In this document: positions 49,709-60,242 of the stretch, one piece after another
Position numbering within the stretch: the first letter of the stretch is position 1
How the letters are laid out: each line of letters begins with the position of its first letter
Notes under the pieces: model-generated
Databases searched by the model: none
Told to the model about the DNA's origin: nothing
What the model saw: the letters and a program-made list of their open reading frames with translations, nothing else
Assembly (NCBI GenBank): GCA_029213075.1
Contig: JARGPO010000066.1
Location: 1-64,000, forward strand
Reading direction: 5' to 3'
Source of the DNA: Legionellaceae bacterium
GTDB lineage: Bacteria > Pseudomonadota > Gammaproteobacteria > Legionellales > Legionellaceae
Length of the DNA stretch: 64,000 nt
Position numbers and translations under genes: made by a program

Positions 49709-50392
49709 CTACGAGCAGAGTTTACGTTTTAACTTAGATAACTCTATATCATTGTTAACAATTCCTCGATACCTATGCATAAACTCACATGATTCTCGAA
49801 TGCGGTTTTGCATTAATTCAATTCGCACTATTTCTTTTAATGATTTTGTCCGTGATGGATCATGTAATAGTGCCTTTTTAAAATATGCAACTGCCTTTTT
49901 ATTATTTGGTACTTTAATTAAACAAAGCCCAGCATTCTCGTAAGCCGTCGCCGTATATTGGTAGTCTACATCATTCACAGCCAACATAAAATATTGCTCA
50001 GCCTTTTCATAATAATTATTTCGGCATAGATAAGATCCATATTTATTTAACTCAGCTCCGCTTTTGGGTGCAATTCGCATTGCTCTGCGATAATATTCAT
50101 CCGCCTTTTTTTCATCACCAACTGCCTCCATAAAATATGCTAAGGAAGAATTTATACTTGCAGAATTAGGGTTTTGAGAGAAGGAGCGCAATAATTTTTT
50201 CTTTGCTAGATTAATATTACCTTGGCTTAAGTATGCTAAACCTAGTTGCATATTATATTGTGCGGCTCTCCTTTCCTCATAAGTTTGCAAAGTATTGTGA
50301 CAAGACTGCAACATTAAACTAAAAAATATTAAAACCACGTACAGAGACTTCAATCCATGCTCATCCAACCAAACGGGAAAATCATTATACAT
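49709..50392 (-). CDS. pilF: type IV pilus TPR lipoprotein PilF/PilW
   Basis: Pilotin-like lipoprotein that helps the PilQ secretin assemble in the outer membrane. It has an N-terminal hydrophobic segment ending in the lipobox LQSC (Cys about 31) and then about five TPR units (YNMQLGLAYLSQGNINLAKKKLLRSFSQNP; AELNKYGSYLCRNNYYEKAEQYFMLAV; AYENAGLCLIKVPNNKKAVAYFKKAL in pieces). Its position between rlmN and rodZ is the standard one. The N-terminus before the signal helix is unusually long (about 16 residues), so a later start is possible. Confidence 0.9.
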   Translation of the reverse strand: MYNDFPVWLDEHGLKSLYVVLIFFSLMLQSCHNTLQTYEERRAAQYNMQLGLAYLSQGNINLAKKKLLRSFSQNPNSASINSSLAYFMEAVGDEKKADEYYRRAMRIAPKSGAELNKYGSYLCRNNYYEKAEQYFMLAVNDVDYQYTATAYENAGLCLIKVPNNKKAVAYFKKALLHDPSRTKSLKEIVRIELMQNRIRESCEFMHRYRGIVNNDIELSKLKRKLCS

Positions 50393-50454
50393 TAATTAAA
50401 ATAAATTAAATATATAAAAAATGTGCTACTAAAAATTTGATATTTGGAGTCTTA

Positions 50455-50499
50455 AATTAGCCTGATTTTTGACCGTGGCACCAATTGTCAACAGACCCT
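50455..50499. repeat. dispersed 45-bp repeat overlapping the end of rlmN
   Basis: AATTAGCCTGATTTTTGAC (50455-50473) and the 17-mer 50483-50499 both recur at 131-191. The second part lies within rlmN: on the minus strand it encodes the last three residues and the stop (AGG GTC TGT TGA). Confidence 0.55.
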
Positions 50500-51606
50500 A
50501 GCTACCTTAGGAATAAAGTTTACTTTTTTCCAGGTTGCAGATCGAGAGGTTTTATCCTCAACTACCTCTCCAGCTAATTGACCGCAAGCAGCATCAATGT
50601 CGTCACCGCGAGTTTTTCTAGTTATCGTATTGATTCCTTTGTCCATTAATCTGTCTCGAAACAAATTTATAGCGTTATTAGATGAGCGTTCGTACTCAGT
50701 CATAGGGAAAGGATTAAATGGGATTAGGTTTACTTTTGCAGGAACATCTTTAAGTAGTTGTATTAACTCATCTGCGTGAGATATTTGATCGTTAACGCCT
50801 TTTAACATAACATATTCAAAGGTAACAACCCTTCTTGGTTCATCTTTAAAATAATTTTTACATATTTCCATTAACTTAACTAATGGATACTTTTTGTTTA
50901 TTGGGACTAATATATTTCGAAGCTCATCATTTGGTGCATGTAATGATACAGCAAGAGATACAGGGCTTCGAGCTTGCAGACGCTCCATCTCAGGAACTAC
51001 TCCGGAAGTACTTAGAGTAACTCTCCTCTTTGATAGACCATAGGCAAAATCGTCCATCATAATATCCATTGCAGAAACAACTGGTTCAAAGTTTAATAGA
51101 GGCTCGCCCATGCCCATCATTACAACATTAGTAATTTTTCTATCATGCTTTGTTTTAGTTTCAGATAACTGTCTTGTAGCAATCCAAACTTGGCCTATAA
51201 TTTCTGCAACCGATAAATTACGATTAAACCCTTGTTTTCCTGTTGAGCAAAAACTACAGTTCAAAGCGCAACCGACTTGTGATGAAACACATAAAGTCCC
51301 GCGTTTCGCTTCTGGAATATAGACTGTTTCAATACTATTTCCACAGGCGAGCTGTAATAACCATTTATGTGTGCCATCACTAGATAGGTGCGACTGGATA
51401 ATTTCAGGTAACTTAATTTCAGAAATCTCTTCTAAATGTGCTCGAAGAGATTTACTTAAATTAGTCATTTGGTCGAAGCTATCACAGCCAACCTGATGAA
51501 TCCATTGCATAATTTGCTGAGCACGAAAAGGTTTTTCACCTATTTCAGTAAGAAACTCGCGCAAATGTTTAAGATCAAAATCCAGCAGGTTTATTTTATC
51601 AGTCAT
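50488..51606 (-). CDS. rlmN: dual-specificity 23S rRNA/tRNA methyltransferase RlmN
   Basis: Radical-SAM enzyme methylating C2 of A2503 in 23S rRNA and A37 of tRNAs. It has the 4Fe-4S motif [75 protein letters not shown] and the catalytic C-terminal Cys in AACGQLAG. At 372 residues it is near normal. The last codons and stop come from a dispersed repeat. Its ATG abuts the ndk stop, so it is translated with ndk. Confidence 0.97.
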   Translation of the reverse strand: MTDKINLLDFDLKHLREFLTEIGEKPFRAQQIMQWIHQVGCDSFDQMTNLSKSLRAHLEEISEIKLPEIIQSHLSSDGTHKWLLQLACGNSIETVYIPEAKRGTLCVSSQVGCALNCSFCSTGKQGFNRNLSVAEIIGQVWIATRQLSETKTKHDRKITNVVMMGMGEPLLNFEPVVSAMDIMMDDFAYGLSKRRVTLSTSGVVPEMERLQARSPVSLAVSLHAPNDELRNILVPINKKYPLVKLMEICKNYFKDEPRRVVTFEYVMLKGVNDQISHADELIQLLKDVPAKVNLIPFNPFPMTEYERSSNNAINLFRDRLMDKGINTITRKTRGDDIDAACGQLAGEVVEDKTSRSATWKKVNFIPKVARVC

Positions 51607-52035
51607 TTAAGCTCTTTCGCACAATTCTTGTGGTTTAAAGAAAAATTCTATCTCTTGACGAGCTGTTTCGGCACTATCAGAACCATGAACAGCATTAGCA
51701 TCTATGCTATCTGCAAAATCAGCACGAATTGTACCAGCAGCTGCTTCTTTAGGATTAGTGGCACCCATTATGTCACGGTGCTTAGCAATTGCATTTTCAC
51801 CTTGTAATGCTTGAATGATAACAGGACCAGATATCATAAAAGAAACTAAATCATTGAAAAATGGACGATCTTTATGAACACCGTAAAATTGCTCTGCAGT
51901 TTCTTTTGAAAGTTGAACCATTCTAGCACCAATAATTCTCAATCCAGCTGATTCAAAACGAGAATAAATTTGACCAATAACATTTTTAGCAACTGCATCT
52001 GGTTTAATAATAGATAAAGTTGTTTCGATAGACAT
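51607..52035 (-). CDS. ndk: nucleoside diphosphate kinase
   Basis: Transfers the gamma phosphate between nucleoside triphosphates through a phospho-His. It shows [17 protein letters not shown], the substrate region [35 protein letters not shown] and the catalytic His in [12 protein letters not shown]. The ATG at 52035 gives 142 residues, the family length; the 19-codon upstream extension is spurious. It is the first gene of the ndk-rlmN-pilF-rodZ-hisS-yfgM-bamB run. Confidence 0.97.
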   Translation of the reverse strand: MSIETTLSIIKPDAVAKNVIGQIYSRFESAGLRIIGARMVQLSKETAEQFYGVHKDRPFFNDLVSFMISGPVIIQALQGENAIAKHRDIMGATNPKEAAAGTIRADFADSIDANAVHGSDSAETARQEIEFFFKPQELCERA

Positions 52036-52123
52036 AATAGACTCCAAATAAAAAAGAGCTAAATTATACCTCATATTGATAACAAATGTCATCTTTAATA
52101 AAAAATTGTTTTAATAAAATCAG

Positions 52124-52267
52124 GTGGCTTACAAAAGACCTGTTCAAGTATCTGATGAATCAAAAACTGGTCTGGAACTAAAAAGTTTGTTTTTTAGTTC
52201 TGATTATGCAGATTTACGAAATGAGATTCAGATAAGTCTTGATGCCTCATCGTTACAATGTAGATAA
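52124..52267 (+). other. possible 47-codon ORF in the ndk-pepA gap
   Basis: The gap 52036-52390 has no supported gene. A GTG-started frame of 47 codons (MAYKRPVQVSDESKTGLEL ... SLQCR) reads like protein but has no ribosome site and no family I recognise. It may be a gene remnant. Promoters of the divergent ndk and pepA must also lie here; I saw no clear pair. Confidence 0.2.
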
Positions 52268-52390
52268 TACTTAATGTCACAGACTAATGTTTTTCTTATT
52301 TTTTCGCTTATAGATGCAAGTTACGTATGGATAGAATTATAAGTTTATGTGCGGTATTATGAAGAAAATCATTAGTCTATGAGAAATAAA

Positions 52391-53839
52391 ATGAAATATA
52401 CATTCACTAAGCTAAGCTCCGATTCTATGAATGGGAATGTTTTTATAGGATTTTTTAATGATGCTAAAGAACTAGGTTTTTCAGATTTTAGCACCGATGA
52501 CCAAAATATCTTTGCATCAATAAGATCAAGTATTACTGACCAGTATGAAAGTGCTTCTCATTTTAAAGCAAATGGTGGCACTGTAACGTTGATTAACTGC
52601 GGAAATAAACAAGATTATACTGAAGTACAATTATCTAAAATAATAAAGATAATTGCCAATACGATTCTTAAAACTAATATTACATGTGCCTCAATTTCTC
52701 TTCCACCTATTGAGAACCAAACCCCTAATTGGCAAGCTCAAGAAATGATCTTGCAATTTGAAGCCGAGCGTTATCAATTTTTAGAGTTTAAAACTCTAAA
52801 TAAAAAATCATATCTTGTTGAATCAATTAAATTTGACTTGGATGGAATTTCTGATGATGTCATAAATGACGCAAATAGTATAGCATCTGGTATTAACCTC
52901 GCAAAAGATCTGGCTAATACGCCTGCAAATATTTGCACACCTGAATATATGGCTAAGAAAGCTGTTGAGATAAGTGAAAAATATAAATCTGTCTCTACAC
53001 AAATATTAGACGAGAGTAAGATGCAAGAGTTAGGCATGGGCTCGCTTCTGGCTGTTGGTCAAGGAAGCTCAAAACCACCTAGACTTGTTGAACTTAAATA
53101 CCAGGGCAATAATGAGTCTGATCCAGTTGTATTAATAGGTAAAGGGATAACCTTTGATTCAGGTGGAATATCTATTAAACCATCTTCAGGTATGGAGGAG
53201 ATGAAATTTGATATGTGTGGTGCGGCAAGTGTTCTCGGAACAATCAAAGCATGCGCCCTTCTAAAACTACCAATAAATGTTGTGGGATTATTAGCCTGTG
53301 CGGAGAATATGCCAGGTAGCAATGCAATAAAACCTGGTGACGTGGTTACTAGTATGTCTGGGCAAACGATCGAAATCACTAATACCGATGCTGAGGGTAG
53401 ATTAGTCTTGGCAGATGCCCTAACGTACGCTAAGAGGTTTAAACCACAGTTGGTTGTAGATATTGCAACACTAACTGGAGCAGTAATTGTTGCATTAGGC
53501 CATGAACGCTCGGGGCTTATGACAAATGATGATGAACTTGCAGATATAATTTCTAAAGCCGGGGAAAACTGCCAAGATACAGTTTGGCGCCTACCTCTTG
53601 AAGATAAATGCCAACAAATGCTTGAAAGTCCTGTTGCTGATATGGTCAACTCACCAGCAGAAAGAATCGCTGGCACAATAGTTGCCGGCAGTTTTTTATC
53701 TAAATTTAGTTCTGATTATCGTTGGGCGCATCTAGATATAGCCGGAACAGCATGGAAATCAGGTAAAAATCGCTCAGCAACTGGCAGACCGGTACCGCTC
53801 TTAGTTCAACTACTACGTAACTTATCCTATGCAGATTGA
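52391..53839 (+). CDS. pepA: leucyl aminopeptidase (M17)
   Basis: Two-zinc aminopeptidase removing N-terminal residues; hexameric in the cytoplasm. The catalytic domain is complete: DLANTPANICTPEYMAKKA, GKGITFDSGGISIKPSSGM, MKFDMCGAASVLGTI, the metal/bicarbonate motif NTDAEGRLVLADAL, and later WRLPL and AHLDIAGTAW. The ATG at 52391 has GAG seven bases ahead; one four codons earlier is possible. In some bacteria PepA also binds DNA. It overlaps holC by 11 bp. Confidence 0.95.
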   Translation: MKYTFTKLSSDSMNGNVFIGFFNDAKELGFSDFSTDDQNIFASIRSSITDQYESASHFKANGGTVTLINCGNKQDYTEVQLSKIIKIIANTILKTNITCASISLPPIENQTPNWQAQEMILQFEAERYQFLEFKTLNKKSYLVESIKFDLDGISDDVINDANSIASGINLAKDLANTPANICTPEYMAKKAVEISEKYKSVSTQILDESKMQELGMGSLLAVGQGSSKPPRLVELKYQGNNESDPVVLIGKGITFDSGGISIKPSSGMEEMKFDMCGAASVLGTIKACALLKLPINVVGLLACAENMPGSNAIKPGDVVTSMSGQTIEITNTDAEGRLVLADALTYAKRFKPQLVVDIATLTGAVIVALGHERSGLMTNDDELADIISKAGENCQDTVWRLPLEDKCQQMLESPVADMVNSPAERIAGTIVAGSFLSKFSSDYRWAHLDIAGTAWKSGKNRSATGRPVPLLVQLLRNLSYAD

Positions 53840-54257
53840 TTTTTACATATTAGACAAAGATACCCCAAGTGCTCTGGAACTTTTTGCGTGTCGTATTATA
53901 GAAAAGGCCTATAAACGTGGTCACAAAGTTTTTGTATTTTGTGAAAACATGCACGCAACTCATACAGTTGATGAATTACTATGGACCTATAAGGCTGATA
54001 GCTTTATTCCTCATAACATTCAAGGTGAAGGTCCTGAGCCACCGCCTATGGTACAAATTGGCCATTCAGATGAACCACGTGGTTTCAATGATATCTTACT
54101 CAATTTATCGCATGAAATACCTAGGTTTTATAAAAAGTTTTCTCGAGTTATTGAAATTGTAGAGAATACTGAATCAGCCAAAGAAATTAGTAGAAATCAT
54201 TTTCGTGAATATAAAAAACAAGGCTATAAATTGCAAACACATAACATTAACTTATAA
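53829..54257 (+). CDS. holC: DNA polymerase III subunit chi
   Basis: Links the replicase clamp loader to single-strand-binding protein. A 142-residue protein with the family's FYILDKDTPSALELFACRIIEKAYKRGHKVFVFCEN, ATHTVDELLWTYKADSFIPHNI and PVVVG-like PPPMVQIGHSDEP, then DILLNLSHEIPRFYKKFSRVIEIV (in pieces). pepA-holC is the standard gene pair; valS, often next, is absent. It starts inside the end of pepA. Confidence 0.94.
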   Translation: MQIDFYILDKDTPSALELFACRIIEKAYKRGHKVFVFCENMHATHTVDELLWTYKADSFIPHNIQGEGPEPPPMVQIGHSDEPRGFNDILLNLSHEIPRFYKKFSRVIEIVENTESAKEISRNHFREYKKQGYKLQTHNINL

Positions 54258-54278
54258 TGAGGACAATAGGTTTAACAG

Positions 54279-54328
54279 TTGACAGCATAACCTTTGTCGA
54301 CTAGGATTCGTGTACCTATCTGGTACAC
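54279..54328 (+). promoter_or_regulatory. promoter and operator-like palindrome before fabY-like gene
   Basis: A perfect -35 TTGACA (54279-54284), a 17-bp spacer and a -10 TAGGAT (54302-54307) are followed at once by the inverted repeat GTGTACC-TATCT-GGTACAC (54310-54328) at the expected start of transcription. It could be an operator for a repressor or a leader-RNA hairpin. Confidence 0.55.
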
Positions 54329-54361
54329 TCGTTTTAACTTCGTAATTAAAGGTATATTCTA

Positions 54362-56227
54362 ATGGCAAAACTACCCCTCATAGTCGGTCAAGGAGGAATG
54401 AATTCAGCAGGCCGAACCTCTGGATTTCATAGCTATAAAAGAATGATTTCTGATGTGCTATCTCCTGAGGAAATCAAAAAAACTTGGCATGATTTTGCCA
54501 ATCGCATGGGTATATCGGATAAAAAAGAACTAACTGAAGAGGATATTCAATCAATAAAAGACGGTACTCTTGTTCGAAAGATAACACAATTTGATCCGGA
54601 AAATATTACTTTTCATCATAAAGCTATCTTAGACCAAACCAATGCATCCTTTTTGATGAAGAAATCTAAACTTTCTAAAGCACTAGCTGATCTGTGTGAA
54701 ATTGAGGATTTAGAAAATAATGAAATCCGAGTTAGTGTTAAGTCCCCTTTCGATATACTCGTTCCGGATAGAATTAAGGGCTCTGTATCTAGTGGCGGCT
54801 GTATCCCTGAAGGATTTGACCCGGGAGAGCGTTATCACTCACCTCATCATCCACGAGGGTTAAAACTTACTGTCTATGGTGCCTCAGACGCCTTAAACTC
54901 TTTAGGTTTAGAATGGGACGAGATTCTACAGCACATATATCCTGATGAGGTTGCAGTTTATGCTGGTAGTGGCTTAGCTCAAATTGATGAGCATTCGCTA
55001 TCTGGTCTCATACGCCAACCACTTTGTGGCAATCGTATAAACTCAAAAATGATGGCACTATCTCTTGCAGAAATGCCAGCTGATTTTATTAATAGTTATA
55101 TTCTAAATAGTGTTGGAACAACGGGCAATAACATCGGTGCTTGCGCTTCATTTCTGTATAACCTTAGGCAAGGTGTAATTGATATTCAACAAGGGAAAGC
55201 CAAGGTTGTATTTGTTGGTAATTCCGAGGCACCAGTTGTTCCTGAAGTGGTTGATGGATTTAGAGTAATGGGGGCATTAGCAACAGATGATAGTTTATGC
55301 ACCCTAGATAATACTGATGAACCAAACAACCGAAGAGCGTGCCGCCCATTCTCAACTAACACGGGCTTTACTTTAGCAGAGTCTGTGCAGTTTTTTGTAC
55401 TAATGGAAGATGAGTTGGCATTGAAGCTCGGCATGACCATCTACGGTTCTGTTCCAGAAGTATTTATAAATGCCGACGCAAATAAAAAATCGATCGCAAG
55501 CCCTGGTATTGGCAATTATATTACAATTGCCAAAGCCACAGCTTTAGCTAAAAGTATTTTAGGTAAAGATGGTCTACAAAAAACCTATATACAAGCTCAC
55601 GGCACCGGAACTCCGCAAAATAGAATCACAGAAAGTCATATTTTAAATGAAGTAGCTAAAACATTTGAAATTAAAGACTGGCCTGTTTCAGCGGTTAAAT
55701 CTTATGTTGGTCACTCGGTTAGTGTAGCAGGAGGAGATCAATTAGCATCGACACTAGGAGTATGGAAACATGGCTATATACCTGGTATTAAGACGATTGA
55801 CCATATCGCAAGTGATGTTCACCAGTCAAATTTAGACATATTAACTGATCATAAATTTGTTGGAGACTTAGGTAATGAGATTTTGGCAACGATTATAAAC
55901 TCTAAAGGTTTTGGTGGAAATAACGCTTCTACTTTAATATTATCTCCTGCGCAAACGATTAAAATGCTAACTGTAAAATATGGTCAAGAAACTATGGATA
56001 ATTATAGGAAGACCAATAAATCAATTAAAGCACATGCTGATGAAGTTGATAATACAACGTGTTATGGGAATGAGAGGACTATTTATAAGTTTGGAGAATC
56101 AATAATGGATCAAGACTCCGTTACTATTAGCCAAACAGACATTAAATTATCTGAATTTGAACGAGCTATTAATTTACCTACAACACATCTATATGAAGAC
56201 TATATACAACCTGAAAATAAAAAATAA
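54362..56227 (+). CDS. FabY-like beta-ketoacyl-ACP synthase
   Basis: A 621-residue condensing enzyme of the thiolase fold. The catalytic Cys lies in TGNNIGACASFLYNLRQG, the His residues in QAHGTGTPQNRITES and KSYVGHSVSVAGGDQLAS, and the family glycine-rich end in NSKGFGGNNASTLIL. Its size and long N-terminal part (YKRMISDVLSPEEIKKTWHDFANRMG) match FabY, which starts fatty-acid synthesis in Pseudomonas, rather than FabF (about 410). The start follows a good promoter with a palindrome. It stands alone before secA. Confidence 0.88.
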   Translation: MAKLPLIVGQGGMNSAGRTSGFHSYKRMISDVLSPEEIKKTWHDFANRMGISDKKELTEEDIQSIKDGTLVRKITQFDPENITFHHKAILDQTNASFLMKKSKLSKALADLCEIEDLENNEIRVSVKSPFDILVPDRIKGSVSSGGCIPEGFDPGERYHSPHHPRGLKLTVYGASDALNSLGLEWDEILQHIYPDEVAVYAGSGLAQIDEHSLSGLIRQPLCGNRINSKMMALSLAEMPADFINSYILNSVGTTGNNIGACASFLYNLRQGVIDIQQGKAKVVFVGNSEAPVVPEVVDGFRVMGALATDDSLCTLDNTDEPNNRRACRPFSTNTGFTLAESVQFFVLMEDELALKLGMTIYGSVPEVFINADANKKSIASPGIGNYITIAKATALAKSILGKDGLQKTYIQAHGTGTPQNRITESHILNEVAKTFEIKDWPVSAVKSYVGHSVSVAGGDQLASTLGVWKHGYIPGIKTIDHIASDVHQSNLDILTDHKFVGDLGNEILATIINSKGFGGNNASTLILSPAQTIKMLTVKYGQETMDNYRKTNKSIKAHADEVDNTTCYGNERTIYKFGESIMDQDSVTISQTDIKLSEFERAINLPTTHLYEDYIQPENKK

Positions 56228-56373
56228 GCAATATTGCCCTTTGTAAAGATTAAAAACTGCTTAGGTGTATAATTTTATGTGGGTTTTCAATAAAATGGTT
56301 ACATATATAATTGGCAATTCACTACGAGATCTAGTAAATTAGACGACAATTAAGAAACAGGAATCGAAGCGCA

Positions 56374-59094
56374 ATGCTCAATACTTTAATTAAAAGAATA
56401 TTTGGAAGTCGTAATGATCGGACCCTACGACGAATAGAAAAAACTCTTGCAACAATAAATTTCTTTGAAAAAGAAATGCAATCGTTAAATGATGAAGATT
56501 TAAAATCGAAAACCGCATCGTTTAGATCAAGGATTGCCGCCGGAGAAACTTTAGACGATATCCTACCTGAGGCATTTGCCCTTGTGCGAGAGGCATCTGT
56601 TCGAACATTAGGACTAAGACACTTTGATGTGCAAATGATCGGCGGAATGGTTCTGCACGAAGGTAAAATTTCTGAAATGCGCACTGGTGAAGGTAAAACA
56701 TTGAGTGCTACTCTACCTGCATATTTAAATGCCATTGAGGGTCATGGCGTTCACGTAGTAACAGTTAACGATTATCTTGCTCTTAGAGATAGCAAGTGGA
56801 TGGCCCCTGTTTTTGAATTTTTAGGATTAACAGTCGGCGTAATCTACCCAGATATGCCACATGAAGAAAAGCAAGAAGCATACAAAACGGATATACTATA
56901 CGGAACAAACAATGAATTTGGCTTCGATTATCTTCGAGATAACATGGCTTTTTCTATTCAAGACAGAGTACAAGGAAAATTAAACTTCGCTGTAATCGAT
57001 GAAGTGGATTCAATTTTAATCGATGAAGCAAGAACCCCTTTAATTATCTCTGGTGCCGCAGAAGATAGCTCAGCATCATATATAAGCGTTAATTCTTTAA
57101 TGCCACAGCTAAAAATTCAAGAAGAGGAAGGCGATGATGGCGACTATACGATTGATGAAAAACAAAAGCAGGCCTACTTAACTGAAAAGGGTCATCAACA
57201 TATAGAAGAGTTACTTATAAAAGCCAATCTAATTAAACCTGGCGAGAGCTTATATCATGCAAGTAACATCATGCTTATGCATCATGTAAATGCAGCTCTT
57301 AGAGCAAATACGATGTACAATATAGACGTTGATTATATAGTTCAAAATAATCAAGTAGTCATTGTTGATGAACATACAGGACGAACAATGCCTGGTCGCC
57401 GTTGGTCAGATGGTTTACATCAAGCTGTTGAGGCTAAAGAAAATGTGCCCATTCAAAATGAAAATCAGACCCTAGCTTCTATTACATTTCAAAACTTCTT
57501 TAGACTTTACAATAAACTCTCAGGCATGACTGGAACAGCTGACACTGAGGCTTATGAGTTTCAGCAAATATACAATCTAGAAGTTGTTGTCATTCCTACA
57601 AATCAGCCAATGGTCAGAAATGATGAATCAGACTTGATTTATTTAACTCAAGAAGATAAATATAACGCTATCATTAATGACGTAAAGGAATGTGTAAAAC
57701 GCCAACAACCAGTATTAGTAGGTACTGCATCAATTGAAGCCTCTGAAGTGCTTAGCAGCATGCTTAATAAAGCAAAAATAAAGCATCAAGTTCTAAATGC
57801 TAAATTTCATGAAAAAGAAGCTCACATTATTGCTGAAGCAGGAAGACCTGGGGTAGTTACGATAGCAACCAATATGGCTGGTCGTGGTACAGATATAGTT
57901 CTAGGTGGTAGCACTAACACTGAACTGTCTAAACTCAGCGATGATGAGTCTTCAGATTCCAAGCGCAACAAGATAGAAAGCGACTGGAAATTGCGCCATG
58001 AAATTGTTATTAAAGCTGGCGGTCTACGAATCATTGGTTCTGAACGACACGAATCAAGAAGAATCGACAATCAACTTAGAGGGCGAGCTGGTAGACAAGG
58101 TGACCCTGGAAGCTCACGTTTTTATCTATCTCTAGATGATAATCTAATGCGTATATTTGCATCAGAGCGAGTTGCAGCAATTATGCGTCGTCTTGGTATG
58201 GAGCCTGGTGAACCTATTGAGCACAACCTCGTGACTAAGGCAATTGAGAATGCTCAAAGGAAGTTAGAAGGACATCATTTTGATATCAGAAAGCAACTAC
58301 TCGGGTATGATAATGTTGCCAACGATCAGCGTAAAGTAATTTATTCGCAACGCGCAGAAATCATGAAAATGGACGATCCATTAAACGCAATAGAAAATAT
58401 GCGTGCTGATGTTATTGAAAGCCTAATTGCCACATATCTTCCACCAGGAAGCCTTGAGGATCAATGGGACGCGAAAAACTTAACTCAAGTTCTTGCTGAA
58501 GATTTTCGTATAGAAGCACCAATTCAAGAATGGATTGATAAAGATCACTCTATACAATCTGATCAAATTAAAGAATTAATAACTGATTTATTTTTAAAGG
58601 TATATCAAGAAAAAGAGCAGCGACTAGGAAGAGAAGTTTTAGCTCAGTTTGAAAAATCTATTATTTTACAAACTCTAGACAATCACTGGCGCGAGCATCT
58701 TGCATCCATGGACCACCTGCGCCAAGGAATTCACCTACGTGGTTATGCTCAAAAAGATCCAAAACAAGAGTACAAGCGAGAATCATTTAGCTTATTCTCA
58801 TCTATGTTAGATGATTTAAAGTATGAAATAATTAAGTTTCATTCTTCAGTTGAAATTAGCACTGAAGAAGATGTTGGGACTCTTGAAGAAAATCGTCGCT
58901 CTGAATCATCGCAAAATTTAAACTTAATTCATGAGGAAAAAGAAAATCCTTTTGCTAGTGATGAGGATAATGAAGCTAATATCGACTCTGTAGTTCCATT
59001 TAAGAGGCCAGAAAAGAAAGTTGGTAGAAATGATCCGTGCTCATGTGGTTCTGGCAACAAGTATAAAAATTGCCATGGAAAATTAAACACATAA
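56374..59094 (+). CDS. secA: preprotein translocase ATPase SecA
   Basis: Motor that pushes unfolded proteins through SecYEG. It shows the N-terminal DEAD motor with MRTGEGKTL (Walker A), [25 protein letters not shown] and [17 protein letters not shown] (Walker B), the peptide cross-linking domain, then [37 protein letters not shown] (in pieces), the helical scaffold, and the C-terminal zinc/SecB site [14 protein letters not shown]. At 906 residues it is standard. No secM lies upstream. mutT follows one base after its stop, the usual gammaproteobacterial pair. Confidence 0.98.
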   Translation: MLNTLIKRIFGSRNDRTLRRIEKTLATINFFEKEMQSLNDEDLKSKTASFRSRIAAGETLDDILPEAFALVREASVRTLGLRHFDVQMIGGMVLHEGKISEMRTGEGKTLSATLPAYLNAIEGHGVHVVTVNDYLALRDSKWMAPVFEFLGLTVGVIYPDMPHEEKQEAYKTDILYGTNNEFGFDYLRDNMAFSIQDRVQGKLNFAVIDEVDSILIDEARTPLIISGAAEDSSASYISVNSLMPQLKIQEEEGDDGDYTIDEKQKQAYLTEKGHQHIEELLIKANLIKPGESLYHASNIMLMHHVNAALRANTMYNIDVDYIVQNNQVVIVDEHTGRTMPGRRWSDGLHQAVEAKENVPIQNENQTLASITFQNFFRLYNKLSGMTGTADTEAYEFQQIYNLEVVVIPTNQPMVRNDESDLIYLTQEDKYNAIINDVKECVKRQQPVLVGTASIEASEVLSSMLNKAKIKHQVLNAKFHEKEAHIIAEAGRPGVVTIATNMAGRGTDIVLGGSTNTELSKLSDDESSDSKRNKIESDWKLRHEIVIKAGGLRIIGSERHESRRIDNQLRGRAGRQGDPGSSRFYLSLDDNLMRIFASERVAAIMRRLGMEPGEPIEHNLVTKAIENAQRKLEGHHFDIRKQLLGYDNVANDQRKVIYSQRAEIMKMDDPLNAIENMRADVIESLIATYLPPGSLEDQWDAKNLTQVLAEDFRIEAPIQEWIDKDHSIQSDQIKELITDLFLKVYQEKEQRLGREVLAQFEKSIILQTLDNHWREHLASMDHLRQGIHLRGYAQKDPKQEYKRESFSLFSSMLDDLKYEIIKFHSSVEISTEEDVGTLEENRRSESSQNLNLIHEEKENPFASDEDNEANIDSVVPFKRPEKKVGRNDPCSCGSGNKYKNCHGKLNT

Positions 59095-59095
59095 A

Positions 59096-59536
59096 ATGCA
59101 GGTTTCAGTTGCTATTATAACTAACCAAGAACAACAAGTTCTTATAACACAGCGCAGCAATAAATCATCCCACCCCGGGAAATGGGAATTTCCTGGGGGC
59201 AAGCTTGAAGAAAATGAGTCTGCAGGAGAAGCCTTAATTAGAGAAATAAAAGAAGAATTAGGCTTAGATATTAAAAAGTTTTCTTATCTAACTGAAATTA
59301 ACCATAATTACTTAGATCAAGATATTACTCTTATAATATTCAGGGTAGATGAATATGAAGGTGCAGCTGCCTGCTTAGAATCCCAAACAGCGATGCAGTG
59401 GGTACCTATAAAAGATTTAACCCAGTTTGAATTTCCAAAGGCGAATAAAGATATTATTGAGCATTTGCTTTTATTACACAATCGTAACCCAGCTAATCCC
59501 AAGAAAAAAACTGACGAAGGGTCTGCTATCTTGTAA
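59096..59536 (+). CDS. mutT: 8-oxo-dGTP diphosphatase MutT (Nudix)
   Basis: Clears oxidised dGTP from the nucleotide pool. The Nudix box is complete (GGKLEENESAGEALIREIKEELGL, in pieces G-x5-E-x7-R-E-x2-E-E-x-G), preceded by the MutT-like ITQRSNKSSHPGKWEFPGG. The first 110 residues align to E. coli MutT, with a short Lys/Asn-rich tail (146 in all). The ATG lies one base after the secA stop, so translation is coupled. Confidence 0.93.
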   Translation: MQVSVAIITNQEQQVLITQRSNKSSHPGKWEFPGGKLEENESAGEALIREIKEELGLDIKKFSYLTEINHNYLDQDITLIIFRVDEYEGAAACLESQTAMQWVPIKDLTQFEFPKANKDIIEHLLLLHNRNPANPKKKTDEGSAIL

Positions 59537-59650
59537 GATCTATTGGTATATTATAAAGTATCTCAGGATATTATCCGTTGTTTAGACTCTTTATAAAGTT
59601 GAGATTGTTAACAAAAGTATAAATTAGAAACTCATTATATTAATTAAAAT

Positions 59651-59851
59651 TTACTTATCTAGATCTTCATTCCAATCAAACTCATCATCTAGTTCTCCTT
59701 CATAGTCCTCAAGCTCCTCTTTTAAACGCTTGCGATCCATACGTGCCTCTAATTTACGACGCACATCTTTCTTACGAGCTGCAACATCAGGCTCGTCCTC
59801 ATTATAATCAACACCACTACTGTGATAGTCAAAACCTGCATTAGATGCCAT
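59651..59851 (-). CDS. small acidic PA3496-like protein
   Basis: A 66-residue charged protein (MASNAGFDYHSSGVDY ... ARKKDVRRKLEARMDRKRLKEELEDYEGELDDEFDW, in pieces). The R/K-rich helix followed by an acidic tail fits the small PA3496 family, which has been linked to envelope integrity in other Gammaproteobacteria. I start it at the ATG with GGAG six bases upstream; the longer open frame upstream is Tyr/Leu-rich noise. It stands alone, convergent with mutT. Confidence 0.6.
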   Translation of the reverse strand: MASNAGFDYHSSGVDYNEDEPDVAARKKDVRRKLEARMDRKRLKEELEDYEGELDDEFDWNEDLDK

Positions 59852-60131
59852 CATTTTCTCCATAAGTTCAAAAAACAAATTGTATGTCTTTATTACATTA
59901 TAGTATGAATATTTCAAAACGACCAATTTCAACTCATATATTTTATATATCCCAAGTATGACAAACACAAATTTATAAGAGCTCACTAACTATAAAACAA
60001 TCGATTACACACAATGGATATCAAACATGAGTATTTATATAGGTAAAGTTTTATAGTTTTTGTGGAATATGCCTATATTTTTATCTATAATTAACTCATT
60101 AAAGGTATTGTTTTAAATAAGGAGAAATACT

Positions 60132-60203
60132 ATGAAAACATCAGTTGAAAAAAAATCCCCTATACCTGTAGGAGATAATAAGGATGGGTACAGACCTGCG
60201 TAG
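60132..60203 (+). CDS. 23-residue peptide ORF, possible peptide precursor
   Basis: The peptide MKTSVEKKSPIPVGDNKDGY (then RPA) is preceded by AAGGAG seven bases before the ATG, as good as any ribosome site in the window. A -10 TATAAT stands at 60086-60091 (the -35 is poor). It ends 39 bp before an M29-peptidase-like gene that has its own AAGGAG, so both should be one transcript. Length, Lys-rich start and Gly/Asp/Tyr/Arg/Pro end would suit a precursor of a ribosomally made peptide, but no core type is recognised. It could also be a leader peptide. Confidence 0.5.
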   Translation: MKTSVEKKSPIPVGDNKDGYRPA

Positions 60204-60242
60204 ATAAATCAATAATACCATTATTAATTCAAGGAGTTATAT

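Noticed and set aside
53059-53676. 205-codon minus-strand ORF opposite pepA
   Set aside because: It lies fully antisense to the conserved catalytic domain of pepA and has no recognisable domain.
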